Shown here in pieces: positions 14,101 to 27,500 of a stretch of 64,000 nucleotides of DNA. Below the pieces are notes generated by a model, which was not told the DNA's origin, made no database searches, and saw only the letters and a list, made by a program, of their open reading frames with translations. The stretch's first letter is position 1. Every line of letters begins with the position of its first letter. This DNA comes from Cydia pomonella. Its lineage: Eukaryota; Arthropoda; Insecta; Lepidoptera; Tortricidae. The position numbers and the translations under genes were made by a program. The DNA lies in NCBI RefSeq assembly GCF_033807575.1, contig NC_084705.1, positions 9,728,019 through 9,792,018 of the forward strand, written 5' to 3'.

Positions 14101-17100
14101 TTCTTAACTGTAAATTAAGTCGCAATCAGTAGAAATCAATACATTTGGCATGCATGTAGTTTTTGTAAGAAAAAAACTGAACTTTATTACCATCTGAATT
14201 ATTGAGACCCTGCTATCGGCAAAATCGGTTGATTGTGTTGCTAGCCAATTTTGGATTGCCTCGTTTGTTTTCTACCAGCTGCAAATTGCTCTGCGCTGTC
14301 TAAACACAAGAAGTATGTAGATACTTACAATATAAATAGTCTCTCCATTGATTTCCTATAAAACAATAGCTTAACTCATGATATTATGGTACCTATTAGT
14401 AAACTATGTAAGTAAGAAAGTATGGACCCTACGGAAGACCAGCGCCGGCTTCATAGCTAGCATTATGCCGAGATACGCACTTAATGTTCTGTTTTTCTGT
14501 TTTTGTTTGTAGGTACATGTTTGTGAATGTTACGAATAAATGCCTTTTATCTTAGTCTTCGATCTTAACTAATCGAAGGTTAACCTTTATTAAATTATTA
14601 TTTGTTTATGTTATTTGTCTTCATATTATAGGTTTCACCTTCTAGTTTAGAAAAATATATACATTGTTTTGCTTACTTCTTTACCTTTACCTAAAGTAGC
14701 TTCTGTCTGCGACTTTGAGTGCGTCCAATTAGTATTTTCCATAAAATAAAATCATAGGATTACCATCTTTAAAGGATAATAACTATTCTATGTCCTTACC
14801 CGTTAGTCAAACTATCTCTTTACGTCAGGCTATGTCAGGATAATGTTAGTGATTTTGCCCCCAGTGTGTTTGAGAAAGTAATTTTTTGGATGGTGTAGCT
14901 TTATATTTTGCGGAAGAGGAAAACCACGAGCAAGTTACACGCAGCATTTAAAAGGAAAAGCAAATGTCGTGTCAAAGAACTTGGCCGAGGACCGCGAAAA
15001 CTGGCGTCTACCCCACCGACAAGAGCCATGCTCTTAAATGATGATGATGATGATGAGCTTTATATTAGTATTACACATGGAACATTTCAGCCGTAAAAAA
15101 AAAATCTTCAATATTTTTTTTCTTGTCAAAAGATTGCAGCGTGCGTCACAAAAATTATGTTTTGTTTAATTATAATCTATGAAGGTATTAAATTATTAAG
15201 ATATAAAAAATCGGCCAAGTGTAAGTCGGTCAAAATTTATTTTTTCCTTAAGATCGACTCACGCTTGACCTTTCTTATATCCTGTAATTTAAGAGTAATG
15301 AACTATTTTTTTTTAAACTTTAGGCCCAGTACTTATTTTCTGAGATAAGGGAGTCTTAAAACAACATAAAATATATGCATTGGAATGTCACACGATAGCA
15401 TTTGCAACATTTTTATTTTATTTTATCATTTACCCCCAATTTCGATTAACAGACAGACAGACAGAGCTACTTTCGCATTCAGAATATGAGTAGGGACTTA
15501 AAACAAACAAAAACTACTGCGAAAAAGGGATACGCGTGCCCACTTATCTTGAAACCCTTGTATGATTTTTGTTTGGTGAAAGTATTACAAGTATAACTAA
15601 ACTACAAAACAGCCGATGAATGAGTTGAGATAAATCAATTTTGTGAAATAACAATGTCAGGTATAAACGAAAACTACCATAAAAATTGTTTGATCCATTT
15701 GAAGTTTTTTTTATATATTACGTAGGTGGCAAACAAGCATACGGCCCGCCTGATGGTAAGCAGTCTCCGTAGCCTATGTACGCCTGCAACTCCAGAGAAG
15801 TTACATGCGTTTTGCTGACCCTAACACCTCTCCCACACCTCGTTGAGCTCTGGCAACCTTACTCACCGGCAGGAACACAACACTATGAGTAGGGTCTAGT
15901 GTTATTTAGCTGCGGTTTTCTGTTGTTGGTCGGCTGTTGTTGTAGTTATTACGTTAATTTTAAGTCCTAGAAAACTAAAATTTGGTATGTAAGCTAGTAT
16001 TAGTAACTAAACAAACAATAAAAAAATCTAGACTTGGAACTTTTATCTTGGGGGATAAAAGTTCCCCTTAAACTAGGGGATGGATGTTCGTATGAGACTT
16101 CCGCAATTTTTGATGCTAGAGGTCTGAAAATTGTTAGGGACTCCTTTTATAAATAATGAAATACATATTTCAGGATTTATGGTACATCATCCCGCACCCT
16201 TTAAATTAGGGGATGGAAGTTCGTATGGGTTTTACCATACAGTTATAAGCAACTTACAAAAATAATTGAAATCCCACCAAAAAATTGTAAAATGTTGTCA
16301 AGACTAGACCATATGGCTCGTTCTGTTAAAAAGTTATTAGATCTCGTGTAGAGTTACACGCCCTAACGGCTCGATTCGAAGAATGATTAAGACACGTTTA
16401 AGATCTTGGAAAGATTTTTAAAAGATCGATAACTAAACGACATGTCAAAATTGACGTTTATTTCGATTCCGCTGTGATACCAATAAGATCTATCTACGAT
16501 ATTTCTGACGTCAAAGTGACATTGGTTGCCCGAATCATAATCATAATCATAATATTTTTTATTTAAAATAAATTCTTACAGAACACTTTTTGAAAGTCAA
16601 GAATTGTAGGGAATAATTAAAAATAATGTACATTGAATATATACAGGTACATCGAGCTGCTTCTGTCAATTATACGACATACAAACGATATCTAAATGAG
16701 AACTTATCTAAACCAGAACTTATCGTATCTCATTCTTCGAATCGGGCCGTAACTCTACATTACAAGCCCTAATTTCACAAACTTCACTTACCGTTAACTA
16801 CCTATTCTTTTTGTTAAGTATTTGTTAGAGGCGACAATAGACATACAAATTGTATATTTTCAGCTAGTTATTATGGCCCTAAGATCGCCGTGTGTCAGGC
16901 AGACGGGAAAAGGAGGATTAGTAATTTCTGCATTTTAACTTTGATGAAGACGAAAACCGATAACTGAGGATCCGAGAAGACTTTTATTATGAATTTGAGT
17001 TCCAAAAAAATGGCCGGCATCTTGGATTACTGCATTTTTGCTCTGATATAATAATTTTATTATGAATCTGAGGTCAAAATTCGAAAAAACGGACGCCATC

Positions 17101-20100
17101 ATGAATTTCTACATTTTTCTCTTAAAAACACTAAGTTGGTTATATAAAAAACACAGTCTTATTATACTTTGACGAGTGGCAATTAGTCCATTACATATAA
17201 GCATGCGTATTTTAATTATTTTCTATTCCTTTAACTAACCAATACAATGCGCAAAAGACTTTCCACTCGTCAATTTGACTTATCACTGTTTAGAGTCGAT
17301 TCAGTAGTAGCGTCACATCACAGCTAATGTGATACACATGTCGATACGCACGACGACGCGGCAAAGCCTGCAACAATCTATTTAGGCTAAACAACCTGAG
17401 ACACGGAAAAATATCCGCGAATGATTGATGAGTGTGAACGCGAATAGAACAAATCCATCCGAGCCCCATCAATCTTTAGGCACGGCGGGCCCTCCCTGCA
17501 AGCGACGTCGCCGACTCTAATGAAAGAAGAGCTTACCGAGCAACGAATAAACAATCGCGAAATGTTGTTTCGAATACACCGCGAAGACTGATGATCGAAG
17601 GAATGTGTTTTTAAACTAGCCATGAACTTCTTCCGTAATTTACTAGCTTGGGGATTTATTGCTGCCGTCTTAGCGGAATACGCGGTAATGTATACTGGGT
17701 CAGGTATATTTTATTTAAATTTTTGGCTTATTTATTATTGCTAGGTTCTTGTTCAGGTATTTTGAACGCTAAAACCTGGTTTTAAGGTTCTAAAGAGGAT
17801 ACACGGATTTTTCTGGAAAATGGAACTTTATTCTAAATTCACGGTAAAGCATCAAAACACCTGCCATGACTTCCTTTGCGACTACGAGCTGCGTCATATT
17901 ATTATGCTACAAACTACCGAAATAATTGTAACATAACTCATTATAGAGTCGTTTATTAACATTTACGTTTTACCGTGGTATTATTTGACATAAGATGGAA
18001 TAATTACCTTGTTTTAAATAATCTTGTCAAATGGCAAGATAAAGTTAGTAACGAGGTAGTACTCTCAGGAACACATTGCTGCAGCTTAACTGCAATGTTA
18101 AAGCAGAGAAGACTTCGCTGGCTCGGTCACGTTCATCGCATGGACCCTGAGAGATTACCACGCCAAGTAATGCTGGGTCAGATAGCGGACGTAAAAAGGC
18201 CTGTTGGGCGTCCAACTCTACGTTTTAAGGACTCCTGCAAGCGGGACATGGACAGTTTTGGCATTCGGACCGATGGTTGGGAGAAACGCGCCGAGATGAG
18301 ACCGGAATGGCGTCGCGACATTAAAGTCGGAATATCAAAGCACGACGATGACTGGCTGAAGCACCTTAAGCAGAAAAGTCTTCGTCGTGCTCTACCACCT
18401 CCTGCGAACTCACGATTTGTATGCGATCGATGCGGAAAGAAATGTCGCGCTGCTATAGGACTTTATAGCCACCAACGGCGATGCCCAGCCCCATAAACCC
18501 ACAAGCGCCGCAACAAGCATCTACAACAGATGGTGTGGCCAATGATGATTTAAATAATCCCAGGGTATTACTGACGTTTAACGTAATACCGTGGAATTAT
18601 TAGAAACAAGGATACAAAGTTAGGTCATCACGATGATGTGACTGACAAGTTAACCTGCAATGATATACCGGGTATACAGTTACACCCTGCATTAGTACTT
18701 AGTGATGGATTAAATTATAATGGAGCGGGCGGAATAAACAAACGTACGAATTATAAATATGGAATGTACCTATGTATAGTCAGCTGCACAGAAAAGTACC
18801 CCCCCCCCCCCCCCAAATATTTTTTATCAATCCCCGAAATATGCTAAGGTGTTCAGAATTGTAATTAAAAAGTTTATTATGTTAAAATGATTTTTGTTTT
18901 ACATAAAGGTAATAACCCAAGAGGGTTTTTTTTTACCCATCCTCTGAGAGAAGTAAAATATACCTACAAGTTCAAAGTGTACATAATATGCAATACGTAA
19001 TTTTTAATCTCTTGAAAACGCATTGCCAATGAATATTAAGTACATGAAACTTAATCAACATCATCAAATAATGACATTAAAGTTGTTAAATTGTTCCTGA
19101 CTTTAACGTTTCTATTTTGTTCAGGTATAGCTCAAATGACTAAAAAGTCATTTGAAATATATTAATCAACAAAATTGGTGTGACTATTGAAATAAACAAG
19201 ATAAATTGTATAAACCTTTGTCTAACAATGTTCAGTATGGAAAAACAAATACGAGGGGCAAACTGAAAGGTTTCGGAATAGAGAAAACACAAGTAAAAGT
19301 ATTGTACAAGTAGTAAAATTGATTTTTGTAATACTAACTGCAAAACGAAGTACGAGAACAAGGCTTTACTATAAAAAATATAACTGAAGCTTGTTAATAT
19401 TGTAACTTTTTTGTTACTTGCCCGCGTAGTCAACATGCCGTAGCGTAGTCTTCTCACACTCTTCCATATTAGTGCGACAGTGACAGTTGTATTTCATTCG
19501 CTACGGAGTGTGAACGACTGGCATGTTAGCTACGCGGTCTGAGCCCAAAATTAAAACTGTATAAAATTATGATACGATACGCTCGACATCTTCTTCAAAA
19601 TATTCAAAATTAAATTAGTATTCCTCATGTAAGTGGATAGAATTTTGAAATCTTGCACCTCTCACCTAACAAAAGATAGGGCATATTTAACTTCAAATAT
19701 AAAATATACTTTGATTAATTAAGCTTCTGATAAATTATTAACCTGAGGTTAGAGGTATCTTGTTGAAAGTCTCATGCCTATTTAACGATAATTTAACACA
19801 ACAGATTATGAAGGCAATTATGTACAAGGTTTTTGAGAGAAGCCCGTTGCTATCAGCAAAATATTAAGTACGTTAATTATGAACTTATTATAATTTTTAT
19901 TCTTAGATGTTTTCCTAGAACCTTTCCTATACCTGTTTAATTTTGCCAACCACACGTTTTAACCAGGAAAACATCTAAAATGCCTATTCATACACAGCTC
20001 CATGAAGCGCGAGCGTGATGATCAATCAGCTTGTGCGAGTCAAGCTAGTAGCAAAACAATATCAAAACCTTAACAAATTAATTAATCAAAATCGGCCTCC

Positions 20101-23100
20101 CGGTCCAACAGTATTTCCTTTTTTGAGAATCAAAACATGAACGAATACAATAATATTGCCACTAAAGTTTATGTGTTTGAAAACTTCCCTCCTGTGTATA
20201 AATTGTATAAAGCTATGTGGAATCATTAAAGCAACGACGTTCAGTTGATCATTGCGAACCCAGCCAATGGAGTGACTTTAACGAATCAATCGCAGCGTGC
20301 AAAGTTTAGTGTTCGGGCTGGATTACCATCGACGGTGGAACGCAATTAACACGGCGCCATATTGTCAACTGAGACACATATTTGAATCAGATAATCAATG
20401 AAATGTTTGCTTACAAAACTCCTAAAAAAACATTAATATATGTAGCTACTATTGATTTTGAAGTGCTATGTTTGTTGGTGATGTTAGTTTGTGTAAATGT
20501 CATATTGTAGTGCAAATGGAGAATGCTATGAATACTAGTTTCATAAATATTACACTTTTACTAATTTATTAATTTTAAATTGTAAACGCCGGGATCAGGC
20601 GTTCAATTCGAAATTAACGAGTTCTAAACTACATATCACAATATCATATAACATAATTAGGTTATAAGATCCGATGTACAAAATATCATACAATATTCAC
20701 GACTAGACTTTCAGCAAGGTTATATATGTAGCTTTCCTTAAAAATAGCCACGGGAGAGCCACGGATGGACTACCTACATGTCGAAATTAAATAAATTAAT
20801 AAACATTAGACAATCTTACACAAATTGACTAAGCCCCACAGTAAATATAAATAAATAAATATTATAGGACATTATTACACAAATTGACTAAGTCCCACAG
20901 TAAGCTCAATAAGGCTTGTGTTGAGGGTACTTAGACAACGATATATATAATATATAAATACTTAAATACATAGAAAACACCCATGACTCAGGAACAAATA
21001 TCCATGCTCATCACACAAATACATGCCCTTACCAGGATTTGAACCCGGGACCATCAGCTTCGTAGGCAGGGTCACTACCCACTAGGCCAAACCGGTCGTC
21101 GCATGAAGGCTTGTGTTGTGGGTACTAAGACAAGGATAAATATTATATATACTTAAATATATAGAAAACACCCCTGACTTAGGAACAAATATCTGTGTTC
21201 ATCATGTAAATAAATACCCTTACCGGGGTTTGAACCCAGGACCATCGGCTTCATACGCAGGGTCACTACCCACTAGGCCAGACCGGTCGTCAAATTGTTC
21301 ACATTCACATGTTTACATATCTACGAACACAAAACGGCAAGACTTAACAATTCTGCCCGTACAGCCAACATGCCAATCGTTAACGCACCATGGCGAACGC
21401 AACGCAACTGTCACTGTCGCACTAATAAGGAAGAGTGATAGAGAGAGATGACTACGCTACGGTATGGAGCGTTAACGATTGGCACGTCGGCTACGCAGGC
21501 TGCTGTGCTGGGATATCGCCACTTATCACTATAAGTAGCCATTCGGTAGCAATGTCACCTTTTATTTTCTCGAGTCAAACGAGGTCACTTTTTGTCGGCT
21601 AATAGACGCTCTCGCAGTTTGCTCCGGCCGGCCCGGCTCGCACTGTGGGCATTATCACAGCGACAGCGGACAATTTAGATGCATGTTGCACGGACACATT
21701 GAATTTTACAGTTACAAGCTTTTGTTTAACTTGCAATGTATGTAACTATGTTTACAATACATATGGTGCTACTTTACCGCACTAGTGCGAAAATTAGCAT
21801 ATTACGTTAGTGTGTCGAACATTTAAAGGACCATATGTACTGTAAAACGTTGTACGATACATGTGCGAATAGGTAATTCGCAACTCGTGTCGATTTAAAA
21901 CACTTCAGTCGTGTTTTAATTTATCACCACTCGTTTCGAATTTCCTATTTTTCGCACTTGTATCGTAATGTACTATTATACGGGTCAAATCTTGCAAGTT
22001 AAATTTGACCTACCTCCCGGTTTCCGATGAAGCTAAAAATTTGCATATATATACATATATGTCATTTGAAGGACTCACAACTGAATGTCCTTGCTTGTCC
22101 TGTTCGATGCCACTGATGATCGTATGATGCCACAGATCTTTATACATAGGAGAGAAGTTTTCAAACAGATATGTATAAACTTTAGTGGAAATATATTAGT
22201 TGTCACATAGGGGGCCAATTCTGATTAGTGAATTTGTTAAGGTTTTGTTTTGCTGCAAGCTTGATAATCGCGCACGCTTATTTAGTCCCAGGCGCGCTCG
22301 TCATGGAGTCGTCGCATAAGGTATTTCAAGACGTTTTACAGGCTAAAATAATATTGCTTGGCAAAATTAAATATAAATAGGAAGAGTTCCAGGAAAACAT
22401 CTACGAATAAAGTAATAATGGCCCGATTCGAAGAATGATTAAGACACGTTTAAAATCTTGTAAAGATCTTTTCAACACACCAACTGGTAAAGGCCCTCTT
22501 GATTGTTCAAAAACTAATGAGAAAGTTGCATTTTATCCACATGTGGGGCAAAGTAATCAGATGCAAATTTTGAGTCGTTTCCTTATGTAAGCTGGTAGAA
22601 TTGACTTTTTACCCGAATGCCAAAGGGAGGACGGTAATGTTTTTCGAGTGTATATATATATGTCTGTTTCTTTGTGGCCTCCTGTAGCCTAAATGGCTTG
22701 ATGGATTTTGATGTATGAGGTATCGTTAGATTTTTTTGGGGGTAACTAAAAAGTTATATATAAAAATAATAATAATTATTAAAAAAAAAACAAAAAACCC
22801 GACTGCACACTAAAAAAGAGGAAAAGAATATTGTTGTTGATGGTAAGTATTTTTTTTTATAATAATTAATTTTAAATGATGATTGTGGATGATAATTTTT
22901 TAATTAAGTTCATTTGGATTTGATTTGTTTTTTTTTGGTATTTTATGGTTAGTATTTTCCTCGCAATGGTGTGGTAAAAAATGTTGTGTTTCACTCGGAG
23001 GCAAAGTTTGTTTAACCCTCGTGCCTTAAAACCCTCACCATGCTCAAAGTTCCACTTCACGAACCACTCGCTACGCTCGTGTTTCAATTTTGGAATCTCT

Positions 23101-24511
23101 CGCTTGGTCGGGTATCAATATAAGCACGAGCGGGTAAACAACAAGTTTGCCCCCTTGTAAAATAAATAACTATTAAAAGATCGATAACTAAACTAAATGT
23201 CAGAATTGACATTTATTTCGATAACGCTGTGATCCCAATAAGATCTATCTACGATATTTCTAACGTCAAAATGACATTGGCTGTCCGAATCGAGCTGCTT
23301 CTGTCCATTATACAGCATACAAACGATATCTAAATGAGAACTTATCTAAACCAGAACTTATCGTTATCGTATTTCATTCTTCGAATCGCGCCGTAGGTTT
23401 CTCGTAATATACTTACTGATGACCAGTACTTTCACTTACTTATTCAATCACTTAAAATTAATTTCTTAAAATAAATTAAAACAGCGGGCTTTTTTCTAAA
23501 AACTTGTACGTAGTTGCCTTCTTACCCCCATATTCATAAAACTTTAGGAGCCTGAATTACCGTAAAACCACCCAACTATAGTCCAAAGCTCCCAACTATG
23601 GTCCACAAATAAACTCAATTTTTCTCGTTCAGGTGTGTATTTTACTATATTTTTGTAGTTCTAAGGCAAAGTATGTTTATAAATGGAAGGTAAAACTAGG
23701 AGTAAACCAAAAGGAACTTTGGTATAGATACTTAATTTCCTTTTGAACTTGTGGACCATAGTTGCAGTATTGGACTATAGTTGGGTAGTTTTACGGTAGT
23801 TAAAATATGTTTTATCCCTTTCTTGCAAATTCATAAGTCAAAATGACAGATAAAGACAAACGATTCAAAGTTAATTCAGGCTTGTAATGCGTTTATGAAT
23901 AACGCCATTAATCTGTTGTTTTATATTATCATTAAATTAGTATGAGACTTTCAGAAAGATACCTCTTAGCGTAGCCTAATAATTCATCAATAGGTTAGAT
24001 AGAGAGGTTAATTAATCAAAGTCTTTATTTTTTTTTTTATTTGATGTAACTTATGCCGTGTTTTCTATCACCTCGCAAAATTCTTTACAACTTACATAAG
24101 GAATACTTACTGAAAGTTCATCGGATGGGCCACTTACAGATCATATAACAAAAAAATGCATACACATTCTGAAAATATTCTTAATACATTTTTAATATAT
24201 AAACTTCATTTAGCTGTTATTTGTAGTTTAGGATTGCTAGTAATTTAAATATTGTGTGTCGAGCGTTACTGCTAACGCGGTCTTCCGTTGCCGGTAACGG
24301 AAGACTGCGAACGAGATGGGCGGACGAGATAAATAAAACAGCTGGTACTAACTGGATGCAAATAACACAGGACAGAGCAAACTGAGCATCTTTGGAGGAG
24401 GCCTTCACCTGCGGAGGGGTTCTTGCGAAGAGATGTTAATCATAGTTTAGAATTAGTATTTTAATTCTGTAAAAATGTATAGTAATTTTTGCAAGAAATA
24501 CAAGGTTTTTC

Positions 24512-24567
<56 letters not shown>

Positions 24568-27500
24568 CTATGTCGGTGGCAAACAAGCATACAGCCCGCC
24601 CGATGGAAAGCAGTCTCCGTAGACTATGGACGCCTGCAACTCCAGAGGATAATATAATTTAGCGTTATTCCATTGTTTACCCGAAACATTTCTCGTATCT
24701 TTTTATTGGAATTTCATTTTAGGCTCAGGCAACAAAAAAGGAAACGCACAAAGATCTTATGCTATTTCATTCTGTCTCAGTACAAAAAGTACTGATGTTG
24801 ACTGAAGTAGCATGACAAATACGGACGATTTTGAGAAAATACGGTGGCAATGGATTGTTCATTGCATTTAGTACATGATGACAGCTTTTTAATCGATTGA
24901 CACTTGCTACACTACATATCATAGATATATGAAACTGAAAAAATACATAGCAAAAGCCAGCTGATCGATATTCCTCAAAATTCTAATTTTACTTGAAAGG
25001 ATGAACTAATACCTAAAATGAACAGAAAACGCTTTTTTCTTCATCCTGGTTATCAGGTCACGTTTTATCACATTTTATCGTGACGACACAGGTTGAAACG
25101 AAGAGAAAGTTATTAAATACTTACATATAAAATAGTTATATGTATGTGTTAGGTTTTGTATTTATGGCCATTTTCAGATATAAATTACACCTAAGTCCAG
25201 CAATTACGAATCTAATTTTGACTGAAATATGATTTAATAACACAAATTAACCCTATCAGTGGCATAGGTGGGTTTAATAGACCAGGGCTTGGAACACGAT
25301 TACGCGCGGCCGGTTCATCAAGCCGTAAGTGGTCAACACGTGCCGCTCGCTTCGCGCGCGTGTCCCTGCCCGTGCCCGCGTATTTGCCTAATTGCCACAG
25401 TGCGCTGTGACAAAAGTCCGGCCGGACACCCACGCAAATTAGATTTTCTTCCCAACCGTACGTATTGTGCCTTACTTACCTCTTTTATCTTAAATTGACT
25501 GCGGCTCTAATTGAAAAATTCATCAGAGAACCATTGTGCGATAATATTTTAAATGCGGGTGTGACAACTTAATTATGAAGTTGGTTTTCGTAAAGGACTT
25601 TTCGGCCTTTTCAGTTAGAAATAGATTACTGTTTAGTTATTACCTCGGGTAACTCCACTTCTAACTAGTAGGTTTACCTACTGCCAAATTATACCTATTA
25701 TAAGGTCAATTCGATCTCTTTCCGATATGATGTAATAACTGATATAATAACTAAGTCTCCAATTAGCCTATATGCGTGGCTTTACAAACGCATCAAACGT
25801 TGATGAAATTGGCATTCAATTTTATTCTATTACGCGTCTGAACACATCTTTTTAGGTTAGTATTATAAGATTTAAAAGTTTAATATGTGAATATACTACA
25901 TGTATATGTGCGATCCAGATGCACTGAGAGAGATGTCATGCATGCTCGTAGCCCATTTTCTTATGCTTCTTGTAAGTTAATCTAAAAACTTGCTACACGT
26001 GACGGCGGCGTAGCTCATATATTAAGACCAAGAACGGTATTCTGATTTTACAATTAAGTTTTGATTTTGTCATAATACGATGTTGACACGACTCGCAGTG
26101 CATTATGTGCGCATCTGTTTTTAATTTAATATGATATTAGGTATTCTCTTTTAATTTACTAATTACTAATAAATAAGTGCGACCGAAATGAACTATTATT
26201 GTTGTTAATCAATATCAGATAAATAATAAAGATTTAAAACAATAATGCCGTACCTAGTTTTTTTTAACCTACAATCATAGGTTCAAGCAGGACTCCACGC
26301 ACATATAAAGGTCAAAATGCACCCCTAGCACAAATTAATCCGGGTGAGTAGCGACGAGTGCGTATGAAACTTTTGTTTTTTTTTTGTGCTAATAAACGCG
26401 CTCTAGACATAATTAAGAATGAGGTATCACACGTATTTTTAGGAATAGATCTCTATTTTTCACCAATTTGGACGTGTCGAGTAGACTATATATTCCATTT
26501 AATTTGATCACATCATAAAATATATGGTACTTTTACACAAACGGTAAGTGTTTTGCCCTAATATGCTCACTTGCTCAGCTCAATCGGATGCCAGCAAAAA
26601 TGTACTGCGAAGGTTGAAAGACAGAAGTGGATGTTGAATAAAAGCTTTAAACTGCACCCAAATTAATGACTGCGGGTTACTAAAAAAGGATCGTGTCCGA
26701 CTCCATTTTTATTAAGCTTTCCCAAATTAAAGTTAAAGCTGACATTTTGAACAGATTATACTTAATACCATACTTATTTATTTCAACAAGTAAAACATCT
26801 GGCCATAAAGGGAATTAGTAGTTGAGACTAAGTGAGAACATTACTCATGTAGGTAGGTATTCGGGACGGTGACGATTACTAATGTGGAACCCAGGTAGTC
26901 TAGTGCATACTAGTAAATGCTATGTCCTCGCCCCCGCCTACCCATTTGCAGCGCACTTGACTCGGCAAAGTGATAGTGTAGGCGACGGTGTAAAATAGAC
27001 TAGCGTTACGGCGTAGCGTAGCTTATTCGTAGCGGCTCCAGCTAGATGCAAACACGGCTTTGTGGAATACGTATGTAAATAATATAAATATTAGTGTATG
27101 CGGATTTTCTCGTAATCGACCAGTAAAAAATATATAGGTATATAAAAAATATTTACCTCTATGTTAAAAAAAAATTGCCATAACTAAAATATTTGTTTCG
27201 AAGCGAAATAGAATATTTATAATAAAAAAAAATCATCACAATGACTAGAAAATCTTATTCAATACTCGCACTATTCAATACGTCACTTAACGCTATGGCA
27301 TTTTGATCGGAAGATTGTTATGTGCTTTACATATTAAAAAACAAGTTCAACGGTTACGAGTACCTACGTATTAATAATAATAATAATAATAATAACCCCC
27401 CAAAGAGATCACCTTGCCGTGGTGGGCGGGCTTACGGGTTGGTGATACCATCTCATATGAGGTCGAAACATCTAGACCGCACCCCAATTAGGGAGACACA

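Noticed and set aside
17965..18600. Target-site duplication around the LINE fragment at 18.0-18.5 kb
   Set aside because: The bordering sequences (ACCGTGGTATTATT and ACCGTGGAATTATT) are similar but differ and sit at uneven distances from the element ends.
24516..24563. CRISPR-like or other functional array at simple repeats
   Set aside because: TA, TAA and CA microsatellites only; no spacer-repeat structure anywhere in the window.
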